Part shown: in pieces, positions 17,293-26,451 of the stretch | Layout: every line of letters starts with the position of its first letter | Numbering within the stretch: the stretch's first letter is position 1 | Assembly: GCA_964495075.1 (NCBI GenBank) | Contig: CAZBUJ010000012.1 | Span: 1-64,000, forward strand | Source: JAFGJQ01 sp964495075 | Lineage (GTDB): Bacteria > Planctomycetota > Phycisphaerae > UBA1845 | DNA: 64,000 nt | Reading direction: 5' to 3' | Notes under the pieces: generated by a model | What the model saw: the letters and a program-made list of their open reading frames with translations, nothing else | Told to the model about the DNA's origin: nothing | Databases searched by the model: none | Made by a program: the position numbers and the translations under genes

Positions 17293-18807
17293 ATGCGAGC
17301 TCCTCCCTGGACAGTGTGGGTGTGTGCCTGCATCCTGTTGACTGCGTCGACTGTGCCGGCCAGCTCGGGTGAAACTGTGATCGAGGTGGCCCGTTTCGAC
17401 AACGGGGTCCGCACAGCCCAAGGCGGTCTGTTCCGTTGCATCGGTGCTCTCCCCAACCATCTCAGCGATCGGCTGGTCATCGTGGGGGAGCCGGCAAGCG
17501 GCGCATGGCAGATTGCTGTCGCCGCCGACGCCCCCCCCGAGGGTGTCGGCGGCGAAGTGCCACTGTTTGACGATGCCTCCAAGGTGAAGGGCCTCCGTCT
17601 GCTGGATGTCTCACGCACGCCGCACCTTCACGCACGGCTCAACGGGGAGCTCGGCCGCCGATGCCTGCGCGTGGAACTTGTCCCCGGCACCGACGACCCA
17701 CCCGTCGTGTTGGGCACCCTGAGCAACACCGACCTGGACGCCAGCACGTGGTGCGTCAAAACATGGGACATACCGTCCGAGGGGCTGGATCGATCCGGCG
17801 TACGCGCGATCCGGTTCCTGCTGGAGGGCGACGGCCGTGCGTGGCTCGCGCTGGATTCGCTGTGGTTCTCCTCCGACGTCAGTGGTGCGTCGGCGCGGCC
17901 CATCGTCAAGCCCGCCGAGCGACGTCCCATCCGCCGGGCCATGTGGGTGTGGAAGACCAAGGAGATCTTACCCGATCCTGGGCGGGTCGAGAGGTTGCTG
18001 GCCTTCTGCAAACGGTACCGCATCACGGACCTGTTCTGCCAGGTTCTCCTCCGGAGATCCGCCCGCGGAGAACTCGAACTGGCTCTCGAGACGGAACAGC
18101 GAACGTTCGTCACCGCCGCCCACCGCGCAGGTATCAAGATCCACGCGCTGGACGGCGACCCGAACTTCGTCCTCAGAAAGAACCACGCGCGAACGTTCGA
18201 GCTCGTCGAAGCGCTGGACCGATTCAATCGAGCAGGACCGCCCGAAGGACGCTACGACGCCATTCACATGGACAACGAGCCGTACATCCTCAAAGAGTGG
18301 AAGAAGGATGCCGAGGCCCGACAGGCGGTCATTCGGGACTACATCGAGCTGAACCGCGAGCTACGGCGGCGGGCCAACGCGGCTGGTATGGAATACGGCG
18401 TCGACATCCCCTTCTGGTGGGACAAGGTCGACGAATCGGGCCAGCGCGAGTTCAACCTGGAGACGGACCACGGCCCCGTACCGCTGCTCGAAGCGCTGTT
18501 CCCGCTCGTCCAAAATGCCGGGATCATGTCCTACCGCGTCCGGGCGACTGGGTCCAACGGAGTCGTGGGCTGCTGTCTGACCGAGTTTGAATTGGGCGCG
18601 AGGTTCGGGGTCGACGTCATGGCGTCAATCGAGACAGCCGTCGGCCCCAAGGTGGAGGAAGGAATCACATTCGGTGTCCACTCGCCGGAGTACCTCCTGC
18701 AGCAGTTGGACACCTTGGATCGTGTGCTCGCCGATCAGAGAGGGTGTATCGGCCTCGCCATACATTATTACAAGTCCTTCGAGGAAATGCTGGAGCAAGA
18801 GCCATGA
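17293..18807 (+). CDS. Secreted TIM-barrel glycosidase-like protein, family not recognised
   Basis: 504 residues from the ATG at 17293; a GTG at 17272 is possible. A signal peptide (to ASS-GE) is followed by an N-terminal beta-sandwich (about 25-205) and a (beta/alpha)-barrel-like region starting RRAMWVWKTKEI. Barrel strands appear in order: ITDLFCQVLL, GIKIHALDGDPNF, YDAIHMDNEPY (D327, E329), GVDIPFWWDKV, NAGIMSYRVRA, GVDVMASIET and GCIGLAIHYYKSF. The D-x-E at the end of the third strand is conserved in the paralogue at 21547-22980 (D223, E225) and is the best candidate for a catalytic pair. The gene overlaps the next by 4 bp (ATGA). It may represent an uncharacterised glycoside hydrolase family; that is inference. 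Confidence 0.7.
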   Translation: MRAPPWTVWVCACILLTASTVPASSGETVIEVARFDNGVRTAQGGLFRCIGALPNHLSDRLVIVGEPASGAWQIAVAADAPPEGVGGEVPLFDDASKVKGLRLLDVSRTPHLHARLNGELGRRCLRVELVPGTDDPPVVLGTLSNTDLDASTWCVKTWDIPSEGLDRSGVRAIRFLLEGDGRAWLALDSLWFSSDVSGASARPIVKPAERRPIRRAMWVWKTKEILPDPGRVERLLAFCKRYRITDLFCQVLLRRSARGELELALETEQRTFVTAAHRAGIKIHALDGDPNFVLRKNHARTFELVEALDRFNRAGPPEGRYDAIHMDNEPYILKEWKKDAEARQAVIRDYIELNRELRRRANAAGMEYGVDIPFWWDKVDESGQREFNLETDHGPVPLLEALFPLVQNAGIMSYRVRATGSNGVVGCCLTEFELGARFGVDVMASIETAVGPKVEEGITFGVHSPEYLLQQLDTLDRVLADQRGCIGLAIHYYKSFEEMLEQEP

Positions 18808-19730
18808 ACCGCAGGATCAATTGTGGCCGAACGGGGGGAGGCCCTCGAGGGCGACGACCGGGCTTCACGCTGATCGAGCTTCTGGTAGTCGTGTCCATCA
18901 TTGCCCTGCTGATCGCGATCCTCCTGCCGAGCCTGAAACGCGCGCGCGACCAGGCCAAGGATGTCCAGTGCAAAGCAAATCTGCGCAGTATGGGCCAGGC
19001 CTTCACCATGTACGCGATGAAATACAATGGTGTCTGGCCGCCGGCGATGGATACGTACGGCCAGCAAAACCGTTGGCCCGTACCGTTCCATAAGGCCGGT
19101 ATTGTGTCTGACGAGCTCGCCCGGTTCGACAGCGGCGGAAATCAGCTTTCCGGCGGGAAGGGCAAATCGATCTTCCTCTGCCCGAGCGAGAAGGCTCCCC
19201 GCATCATTCCCGATTGGGACCACGCTGCTGGTCCGCCCCACGCCGTGGATCGGGTCGAAGTGGGAGGGAGCTTCGCCATCAGCGATGAGATGCACCGGAG
19301 GGCGGGGAAAATCGACCGGGGCATGACCGGCAGTCCCGGGAATCCCGCGATCCCGCCGTACTTCAGGGGTGTCGACCACTGCCGCCGGCCCAGCGCCGTG
19401 TTTGCCGTGATGGGAAATTACCAGCCGCTCCAGACGCCGCAGGACAAGGGCTGGCGATTCAGTCGCGGAGCCAAGGAAGTAACGCGCGGCGACTTTACGG
19501 TCGAGGGCGGTGGGTTCTGGGTCGGCTACCGGCTTTATGATGGTACGCCGGTGACGGATCCCTCGGCGGCCGAGTTGAACGAGCGGAGGATCGGCGGGCG
19601 GCACAACGGCCACGGCAACGGCCTGTTCATGGATACTCACGTGGACGACTTCGAGCCGGCGACGGTCCGCTATGATCAAGTGAGCTGGGAGCCGTGGCGA
19701 GGCCCGGAGCTTCCGCCCGGCGGGTTGTGA
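18804..19730 (+). CDS. Type II secretion-like pseudopilin (H-X9-DG type) in sugar operon
   Basis: 308 residues. A short basic leader ends in RRPG-FTLIELLVVVSIIALL, the prepilin peptidase site (Gly before Phe, Glu at +5) and hydrophobic helix of type IV/type II pseudopilins. The C-terminal RHNGHGNGLFMDTHVDDF matches the His-rich/Asp motif common in the large planctomycete pseudopilin families. Its start codon overlaps the stop of the TIM-barrel gene (ATGA), so translation is coupled. Planctomycetes encode many such solo pseudopilins. Placement inside a polysaccharide operon suggests a role in secreting or displaying the neighbouring enzymes, which has not been shown. Confidence 0.82.
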   Translation: MNRRINCGRTGGGPRGRRPGFTLIELLVVVSIIALLIAILLPSLKRARDQAKDVQCKANLRSMGQAFTMYAMKYNGVWPPAMDTYGQQNRWPVPFHKAGIVSDELARFDSGGNQLSGGKGKSIFLCPSEKAPRIIPDWDHAAGPPHAVDRVEVGGSFAISDEMHRRAGKIDRGMTGSPGNPAIPPYFRGVDHCRRPSAVFAVMGNYQPLQTPQDKGWRFSRGAKEVTRGDFTVEGGGFWVGYRLYDGTPVTDPSAAELNERRIGGRHNGHGNGLFMDTHVDDFEPATVRYDQVSWEPWRGPELPPGGL

Positions 19731-19829
19731 TGGCCACAGGCTGTACGCCCTGCACAATAATCGCCACGGGCGATGAGGCGCCGGCGCCTCGCGGCGCGAA
19801 GATGTGGAAATCCACAGCAGGGGGAATCC

Positions 19830-21467
19830 ATGCGTGATCTGGCTGGGCGGGGATGGCTGTGCACGCCGGTTTCACGGGCCGCGAACGAGCCCACGATTCG
19901 GCGGAGGCTGTGTGTGCGATGGGCCGTCCACGCTGTTCTCGGGATCGGCGGGCTGTACGTGCTGACGGCCTGCGGCAGCGCGCAGGCCAGGACGATCGAC
20001 TTCGCGGGCCTCACGTGGACCGTGAAGAGCGGATACGGGGGCCCAGGCCCCAACAACTGGTCGGACAGCACCGACAGCGTTTGGGTGGATGACCAGGACC
20101 GGCTCCACCTGAAGATCCACCAGATCGACGGCATGTGGTACTGCACAGAGGTCCTCGCACAGCAGTCCTTCGGCTACGCGCGCTATACCGCCAAGCTATC
20201 GAGCAATCCCGAGCTGAACGACCCGAATGCGGTCGTCGGATTGTTCACCTACAAGACTGACACCGAAGAGATCGACATCGAGTTGACCAAGTGGGGAACG
20301 GCCAGCGACCCCGACACGGGCCAGTTCGCCGTGCAGCCCAGCGTTCCGGGTACGTCGAGCCGCGTGCGGTTCCCGACCGGACTGAGCGGGACGAATCCTC
20401 CGTCGACCCACCACTTCACCTGGAGTCCCGACTATATTTTCTACCAGAGTTACCGCGGCCACGCCGACGAATTGGAGTCACCATCGGACCTGATGAAAGA
20501 GCACACTTACGTCGGCTCCAAGGTCCCGCCGCTCTCCGACGCCAACTACCGCATCAACTTCTGGATGTTCCAGGGCAGGACGCCAACGTCCGAGATGGAG
20601 TTGATCGTCGACGACGTGATCATCACGCTCTGCGACGGCGACGACGACTGCGACGACCGCCTTTTCTGCACCGGCGAGGAGACTTGTACGACGAACGGTT
20701 GCCAGTCAAGCGGCGATCCGTGCAGTGGGCCCGATCAACGGTGCGACGAGGACCACCAGGCGTGTCTGTGCGCTCCCAGCGATACTGTTGATCTCGCTGA
20801 TTTCACGTGGTTCGCGCCATGCCTTGACGGCCCCGGTGTGCCGGCGAGGCCAGAATGCCTCTGCGCGGATCGCGACCAGGACGGCGACGTTGATCTCAAC
20901 GATTTTGCTTCGTTCCAGGAGGCGTGCTCGGCGGCGGACGTGCTCTTCGACTTCGAGGGCAGCACGCAGGATTGGTGGAGGTTTGGCGCGGGCACCGTCA
21001 GCTTCGGACTTGCCTCCGGCCTGGGCTCCACCGGCGACGGGATCTTCTACATCACCCGTCTGGATCCAAGCCTATGGGGTGGTGCCGTCAAATCCCCGGA
21101 CCTGCCGTCGGTCGGCATTGATCTCTCGCAGTACACCGGATTCAGCGCCGACGTCCAGCTCAGCACCGATGGCCTCAGCCCGGCCTATCCGGGTCCCGGC
21201 CCGCAGGTAGAGCTGATGCTTCAACTTCCCGGGTATTACGAGTGGGCGGCACTGTTCGACATTCCGGCGGACGGTCAGTACCGAACCGTCGCGGCGGATT
21301 TCGCGGATCTCATTCCCCAGAACGCCGCCACCATGCCCATTACGGAAGGGCAACTCCGGGACCCCAGTCTAGAAATCCGCGTCTTACTGCGCAACCTGGG
21401 TCGGGACAGCGGCGATCCGACCGGCAACGTGCGGCTTCGTGTCGACACCGTCAGCGCCCGTCCGTAG
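19830..21467 (+). CDS. GH16-like protein with Cys-rich unit, internal dockerin-like domain and CBM-like domain
   Basis: 545 residues. GGGGGA precedes the ATG at 19830. The N-terminal hydrophobic segment ends near CGSAQARTI. Residues about 55-270 resemble the GH16/concanavalin fold, with E147-I-D149-I-E151 (sequence TDTEEIDIELTKWG), the catalytic ExDxE strand of that family. Then follow a Cys-rich repeat unit (CDGDDDCDDRLFCTGEETC), a dockerin-like EF-hand pair (SDTVDLADF and DRDQDGDVDLNDF) in an unusual internal position, and a C-terminal domain (about 370-545) closely similar to the PEP-CTERM protein at 16514-17188. It is likely a secreted endo-acting beta-glycanase or a related binding protein. 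Confidence 0.75.
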   Translation: MRDLAGRGWLCTPVSRAANEPTIRRRLCVRWAVHAVLGIGGLYVLTACGSAQARTIDFAGLTWTVKSGYGGPGPNNWSDSTDSVWVDDQDRLHLKIHQIDGMWYCTEVLAQQSFGYARYTAKLSSNPELNDPNAVVGLFTYKTDTEEIDIELTKWGTASDPDTGQFAVQPSVPGTSSRVRFPTGLSGTNPPSTHHFTWSPDYIFYQSYRGHADELESPSDLMKEHTYVGSKVPPLSDANYRINFWMFQGRTPTSEMELIVDDVIITLCDGDDDCDDRLFCTGEETCTTNGCQSSGDPCSGPDQRCDEDHQACLCAPSDTVDLADFTWFAPCLDGPGVPARPECLCADRDQDGDVDLNDFASFQEACSAADVLFDFEGSTQDWWRFGAGTVSFGLASGLGSTGDGIFYITRLDPSLWGGAVKSPDLPSVGIDLSQYTGFSADVQLSTDGLSPAYPGPGPQVELMLQLPGYYEWAALFDIPADGQYRTVAADFADLIPQNAATMPITEGQLRDPSLEIRVLLRNLGRDSGDPTGNVRLRVDTVSARP

Positions 21468-21546
21468 CCGGAGTGTGTTACCATCTGATCTGTGGGAACA
21501 CGGACAGCGAGAAACGTGTGCTACGGATGGCCAGCGCGGGGGACAA

Positions 21547-22980
21547 GTGAAGGGGTTCATCGTGTTCTTCTTTCATCGCCGCGAAATGCGCGTCGTGGGC
21601 GTCGGGGCCGCGTTGATTCTGGCGACGACATCGTGGACGGCCGCAGAGGACCTCGTGATCAGCGATCAGACCCTGACGTTCCTGTTCGACACGATGGCCC
21701 TCCACGGTGGGAGCAGCCCGCTCGACCCGACCGATGCGCAGCCCAAGTTCCTCGTCGAGAAGAACAGCCGGACCGGCCGCGCCCGCTTCGACTTCGATGA
21801 GGTCGTTGCGATCGCGGGCCGTGGCAGCAGCGATGACTACGAGTTGACGCCGGTCGTGCTCAACCCGCCGCCGGATGGTGACGCCGTCCGGGCCATGTGG
21901 TTCTACGCGGGCACCATCTTCGACACCAGCGAAGAATCCCAGGCGCTGCTCGATTTCTGCGCTCGGGAGGGCATCAACCGGCTCTATTGTGGCGGATACT
22001 CTGTCTGGACTCTCGGAACCGTGCAACAGCAGGCCAACCTCCGCACGTTCATCGAGACGGCCCACGCCAGCGGCATCCGCGTCGAAGCGCTCTTCGGCGG
22101 CACCGACTGGCAAGAGGACCCGGCAAGGGTGCGTACGAAGATCGACCAGGTGTTGGCCATGCACGCGGCCACGCCCGCCAACGCCCAGGACGACTTCGAC
22201 GCCGTGCATTTCGACGTCGAGTTCTGGCTCGATGATTCCTGGGATGCGGCGGCCACCGAGGCGGAACGCCGGCAGATCGCCATCGATTACCTCGACAACG
22301 TGTTGGTCAACGCCCGCCACCACCTCGACGCCAGCGGCGAGGCCGACATGGATGTCGACGTGGATCTGTCGGCTCACCTCGAGAACGCCGACAAGCTGCC
22401 GTCCCCTTTCGACCACGACGGAACGGCGCAGTGTTTCCTGGGGCACGTGTTCGACAACGCCGACCACGTCGTCATCATGAGCTACATCGACCACACGTCC
22501 GGGCTGTGGAACTGGACCCACTTCGAGCTCGACATCGCCGTGGAAAAGGCGCGGACGATTCAACTGGGGGCCGACATCCAGCCGGTCCCGCCCGCGCTGC
22601 CCATCAACAGCTTTGCGGACAACCCGCCGACCGGCTATGCCGCCATGACCCGGACCCTCGAAGAGTTCCACACGCTTCTCTCGCCGGATCAATCGGCCGC
22701 CCTGGACGGATTCAGCGTGTTCCAGTACACCGGCTACGCGGCCGAGGCACCGGACCCACACAACCGCGCCGATCTGGACGGCGATGAAGACGTGGACCTG
22801 GAGGACTACGGACTCTTCGATTCCTTCCTGCTGGGGCCGGGAGCGGCAGTCGACGGCCTGGCCCGTGACGCGGACCTCGATCAGGACGGCGAAGTGAACC
22901 TCATCGATTTCGCGTGGTTCACGGGCTGCTACACCGGCGCCGGGATCACGGGATCGATTCCTGACGACTGCGAGCGCTGA
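21547..22980 (+). CDS. Secreted TIM-barrel glycosidase-like paralogue with dockerin-like tail
   Basis: 477 residues from a GTG at 21547 (GGGGGA just upstream); an ATG at 21586 gives a more compact signal peptide ending in TAA-ED. The barrel region begins AVRAMWFYAGTIFDTS and parallels the protein at 17293-18807 strand by strand: INRLYCGGY, GIRVEALFGGTDW, FDAVHFDVEFW (D223, E225), DHVVIMSYIDH and DGFSVFQYTGY. Unlike its paralogue it carries C-terminal EF-hand loops (DLDGDEDVDLEDY and DLDQDGEVNLIDF), here without the usual Cys pair. The stop overlaps the symporter start by one base (TGATG). Same putative, unassigned hydrolase family. Confidence 0.7.
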   Translation: MKGFIVFFFHRREMRVVGVGAALILATTSWTAAEDLVISDQTLTFLFDTMALHGGSSPLDPTDAQPKFLVEKNSRTGRARFDFDEVVAIAGRGSSDDYELTPVVLNPPPDGDAVRAMWFYAGTIFDTSEESQALLDFCAREGINRLYCGGYSVWTLGTVQQQANLRTFIETAHASGIRVEALFGGTDWQEDPARVRTKIDQVLAMHAATPANAQDDFDAVHFDVEFWLDDSWDAAATEAERRQIAIDYLDNVLVNARHHLDASGEADMDVDVDLSAHLENADKLPSPFDHDGTAQCFLGHVFDNADHVVIMSYIDHTSGLWNWTHFELDIAVEKARTIQLGADIQPVPPALPINSFADNPPTGYAAMTRTLEEFHTLLSPDQSAALDGFSVFQYTGYAAEAPDPHNRADLDGDEDVDLEDYGLFDSFLLGPGAAVDGLARDADLDQDGEVNLIDFAWFTGCYTGAGITGSIPDDCER

Positions 22981-24797
22981 TGCACTGGCTTGACTGGGCG
23001 ATCATCGCGGCCTACATGCTCTTTGTCACGGCGGTCGGTCTCGTTTTCATCCGACGCGCCAGCGGGAGCATTGCTGAGTTCTTCGTCGCCGGACGTAACC
23101 TCCCCTGGTGGCTGGCCGGCACTTCGCTGGTGGCCACCTCCTTCGCTGCGGACACCCCGCTGGCCATCACCGGCATCGTGGCCGAGAAGGGCATCGCCGG
23201 AAACTGGCTCTGGTGGAACCAGGTGATCGTCTGGGCGTTGGCCGTCGTCTTTTTCGCCCGCCTGTGGCGCCGGTCGGGACTTCTCACCGACGCCGAGTTC
23301 ATCGAGCTGCGCTACGGCGGCAGGCCCGGCGCGTTTTTGCGCGGCTTCAAGGCCGTGTACACCTCGGTGTTCTTCAGCACTTACACCCTGGCATGGGTCA
23401 TGCTCGCGATGCAGAAAATCGTCAGCGCCACCATCGAGGAGCCCGGCTGGGTCGCGGGGTGGGAGCGGGGCATCGAGTCCGGCCTGGGCATCGCCCCTGG
23501 TTCGGTCGACCTGTGGAAGTGGACCGTGCTCATCGCCCTTTTCCTCGTCGCCACGTTCTACACCGTTCTCTCGGGCTACTGGGGCATCGTGGTGACCGAC
23601 CTCATCCAGTTCACCATCGCGATGGTCGCCTCGATCATGTTCGCCGTGTACGCCGTCGACGCGGTAGGGGGCATGGCCTCCCTCCGGGACCGGCTCGTCG
23701 AGCAGTTCGGCGCCGAGCGATCAGAGAACCTCTTCAGCTTCTTCCCGGCGGTTGACTCCAAGTGGATGCCGGTGTCCACCTTTGTCATCTACCTCTCCGT
23801 CCTCTGGTGGAGCGATTGCGGCGGGTTCGCCGCCCAGAGGATGTTCAGCACCCGCTCGGAGAAGGACTCCATCCTGACCGCCGTGTGGTACAGCGTCGCC
23901 AGTTTTGTGATCCGCCCCTGGCCCTGGATCGTCGTGGCGCTCGTCACGCTCATTTACTACCCCACGCTCGCGGACCCCGAGTCCGGGTATCCCAAACTCA
24001 TGATGGAGATCCTGCCCATCGGCGTGCGCGGGCTGATGATTGCCTCCCTGCTGGCCGCGTTCATGTCCACCGTGGACACGCACCTGAACTGGAACGCGTC
24101 GTACTTTGTCAACGACGTCTACAAACGCTTCTGGAAGCCGGACGCCGTGGAAGCCCAATGCGTCCGAGTGTCACGCCTGTCCACCCTCGCCTTCGCCGCC
24201 CTGGCCATCATCATCGCCTACACCATGACCAGCATTAAGGACGCCTGGCTGATTCTCTTCAACCTGCAGGCCGGGGTCGGGCTCGTGCAGATGATGCGGT
24301 GGTTCTGGTGGCGCGTGAACGCGTGGTCCGAGATTTCGGCCATGATCGCCTCCCTGGTTGTAACCACCACGCTGGTCTACGTGACGGACTGGGCGCCGGC
24401 CGAACGTCTCCTGGTCACGGTGCTTGTCTGCACGCCGGTCTGGGTGGCGGTGACGTACCTCACGTCGCCCGTGCGATGGTCGGTGCTCGAGGCGTTCTAC
24501 CGAAAGGTCCGCCCCGGCTCACTGCTTTGGGGCCGGGTCGCCGCCCGCTGTCCCGACGTGCCGACCGGGCCGACGGGCGGGCGCACGCTCGTGGGTTGGC
24601 TGTTCGGCGCCGCCGCCGTCTACGCGGCCATGTTCGCCGTCGGCAAGTTCATCTTGCGCGAGTACACATTCTCGGCCCTCGCCTTCGCGGCGTGCCTTCT
24701 CTTCAGCGCCGTGATCGCCTGGGCCTACCGGGGCCGCCAAAGCCCCCTGGCCGCGAGAACACCCGGGGCGGAGCGTTGTCATTCGAACCCTGACTGA
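22980..24797 (+). CDS. Sodium/solute symporter (SSS family)
   Basis: 605 residues with about 13-14 predicted membrane helices and no signal peptide. Typical SSS features are the N-terminal helix followed by SGSIAEFFVAGRNLPWWLAGTSLVATSFAADTP split as in the family, LTDAEFIELRYGG, and later STVDTHLNWNASYFVNDVYKRF. It probably imports a sugar or sugar acid with Na+ across the inner membrane. The one-base overlap with the preceding TIM-barrel gene indicates coupled translation and links uptake to the secreted enzymes. The substrate is not determinable; oligosaccharides that feed the divergent phosphorylase are a reasonable guess. Confidence 0.88.
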   Translation: MHWLDWAIIAAYMLFVTAVGLVFIRRASGSIAEFFVAGRNLPWWLAGTSLVATSFAADTPLAITGIVAEKGIAGNWLWWNQVIVWALAVVFFARLWRRSGLLTDAEFIELRYGGRPGAFLRGFKAVYTSVFFSTYTLAWVMLAMQKIVSATIEEPGWVAGWERGIESGLGIAPGSVDLWKWTVLIALFLVATFYTVLSGYWGIVVTDLIQFTIAMVASIMFAVYAVDAVGGMASLRDRLVEQFGAERSENLFSFFPAVDSKWMPVSTFVIYLSVLWWSDCGGFAAQRMFSTRSEKDSILTAVWYSVASFVIRPWPWIVVALVTLIYYPTLADPESGYPKLMMEILPIGVRGLMIASLLAAFMSTVDTHLNWNASYFVNDVYKRFWKPDAVEAQCVRVSRLSTLAFAALAIIIAYTMTSIKDAWLILFNLQAGVGLVQMMRWFWWRVNAWSEISAMIASLVVTTTLVYVTDWAPAERLLVTVLVCTPVWVAVTYLTSPVRWSVLEAFYRKVRPGSLLWGRVAARCPDVPTGPTGGRTLVGWLFGAAAVYAAMFAVGKFILREYTFSALAFAACLLFSAVIAWAYRGRQSPLAARTPGAERCHSNPD

Positions 24798-24809
24798 TAC
24801 GATGCGACC

Positions 24810-26168
24810 GTGAGTCATAGACGCCATGCACAGTATGGGCCAGGCTTGTCGGGAGCGTCTTCTTCCTGCGCCTGCCGCTCCATCCCCGCGATCGCCGCGC
24901 TCGTTGCGTTCGCCGTCGCGCCCCTGTCCGGCGGGTGTTCCAAACAGGACGAGCCCCGGAATGGTAGAGTCGAGCCCCCCTCGACGCCCGCCATCACGCG
25001 CGATCCCCTGGTCGGCGGGCCGTGCCCGACACTCCTGCTGTCAAAGGCGCGCTTCGACTACCGCACCGGCGCCAACGGCCGGCCCGTTCCCGTGCCCGGC
25101 AACGCCAGACTGGTGCTCGTACGCAAGACGGACGACGGCTGGCGTGAAGTCTGCCTCGAAGACCCGGACAGCAACGTCTTCCACAAATCCATGCTGTTCG
25201 ACCTTGATGGCGAATCGCCCGGCATACTCACCATCAGCGGAACCGCCGCCGCGCTGAAAGTCTGGCGCTGGACCCACGGCGAGTGGAAGACGCAGACCTT
25301 GTGGCAGCCTCGCTTCGGTGGCAAGTGGGACCGCCTCCGCGACGTAGAAATCGGTGACGTTACCGGCGACGGGGAACCGGAAATCGTGCTGGCCACCCAC
25401 GACCAGGGTGTCGTCGCCGTCTTGAGCAGAAACGCCTCTACCTGGACTCCACGCGAGCTGGATCGCGCGCCGCGTACGTTCGTCCATGAAATCGAGATCG
25501 GTGACATCGACGGTGACGGACGCAACGAGTTCTTCGCCACCCCTTCACAACCCAACGCGGCCACCCTCGTTTCGCAGCCGGGCCGCATCGTTATGTACCG
25601 CTGGAACGGAACCGACTTCGATCGGACACTCGTCGACGCGCCCGAGGGGACGCACGCAAAGGAGATACTCGCCGTAAACCTGGACCCAACCGGGCCGGCA
25701 ACGCTCCTGGCCGCCATCGAGGCCCGGACCGAGCGAAGGGGGGCCGCGTTGGCCACCCTCCAACCCGTGCAGATCAAGGCCTACCGGTTTCATGGCAAGC
25801 AGGCGTCATCCCAGGTCATCGCCACGCTCAACGACAAGCAATGCCGCTACCTCGTGCCAGGCGACGTCGACGGCGACGGCAGGGTGGAGATCGTGGCCGC
25901 CGGCATGACCTCGGGTCTCTGGCTTCTCAAGCGGCACACGGATGGCACCTGGCAGAAGTCTCTGATCGACGCTCACTCCTCCGGCATCGAGCACGCTGCC
26001 CTCGTGGCCGACCTCGAGGGCACCGGCCGGTACGACATCTTCGTCGCCTCCGACGTCCAACACGAACTGCGGTGCTACCGCTGGAACAAGGACCGCTTCG
26101 TCAAAACCGTGATCACCCCACTCCCCGACAATGAAATCACCTTTCACATCGCCGCCGGCACCTTCTGA
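24810..26168 (+). CDS. FG-GAP/VCBS-repeat lipoprotein
   Basis: 452 residues from a GTG 12 nt after the symporter. No clear ribosome-binding site was seen and the N-terminal region is long, so a start further in is possible. The lipobox is LSGGC. The mature protein consists of beta-propeller blades with DxDGDG calcium loops: IGDVTGDGEPEIVLA, IGDIDGDGRNEFFAT, PGDVDGDGRVEIVAA and VADLEGTGRYDIFVA. It is likely anchored to a membrane facing the periplasm or exterior and last in the ROK-A operon. Such proteins often bind glycans or other proteins. No enzymatic motif was seen. Confidence 0.78.
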   Translation: MSHRRHAQYGPGLSGASSSCACRSIPAIAALVAFAVAPLSGGCSKQDEPRNGRVEPPSTPAITRDPLVGGPCPTLLLSKARFDYRTGANGRPVPVPGNARLVLVRKTDDGWREVCLEDPDSNVFHKSMLFDLDGESPGILTISGTAAALKVWRWTHGEWKTQTLWQPRFGGKWDRLRDVEIGDVTGDGEPEIVLATHDQGVVAVLSRNASTWTPRELDRAPRTFVHEIEIGDIDGDGRNEFFATPSQPNAATLVSQPGRIVMYRWNGTDFDRTLVDAPEGTHAKEILAVNLDPTGPATLLAAIEARTERRGAALATLQPVQIKAYRFHGKQASSQVIATLNDKQCRYLVPGDVDGDGRVEIVAAGMTSGLWLLKRHTDGTWQKSLIDAHSSGIEHAALVADLEGTGRYDIFVASDVQHELRCYRWNKDRFVKTVITPLPDNEITFHIAAGTF

Positions 26169-26413
26169 CAAGGCCATCACCCTCACCGTTCGGTCCGCCA
26201 GGCAGCCAAGATGAACGCGACAACCGCCCGGCGGTGCCGGCGACCCGTCGTGTCTGGGCGGGCTGGGAGGTCGTGGGCCGCCCGCTCTCGGCCAGATGGG
26301 GTGGACCGAACGTAACATGGTTCATGCAAGGCAGTTACGATGAATCCGAGTCAGCGTGCGAGTGTCGCACGATTGGGGGCGGCCGTTGGGTCAATGCTCT
26401 TGTAGGCAACGCG

Positions 26414-26442
26414 TTGACTTTATGGCGGACTATTAATTAATA
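26414..26442 (+). promoter_or_regulatory. ROK-B promoter with overlapping TTAATTAA palindrome
   Basis: -35 TTGACT (26414-26419), a 17-bp spacer and -10-like TTAATA (26437-26442). The palindrome TATTAATTAATA (26431-26442) overlaps the -10. Its TTAATTAA core begins 19 nt after the start of the -35, identical to the ROK-A promoter. A second inverted pair, ATTAA/TTAAT (26436-26440 and 26446-26450), extends to the start codon. The ATG at 26452 is 9 nt after the -10, predicting a leaderless mRNA. Confidence 0.6.
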
Positions 26443-26451
26443 TTGTTAATC

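Noticed and set aside
21478..22761. Minus-strand frame of 427 codons opposite the TIM-barrel gene
   Set aside because: Val/Arg/Glu-rich mirror translation with no motif. The plus-strand gene has a signal peptide, barrel strands and a dockerin-like tail.
26188..26311. Inverted repeat GTTCGGTCC / GGACCGAAC
   Set aside because: Only 9 bp with 106 bp between the arms and no associated gene or target duplication; likely chance in GC-rich DNA.
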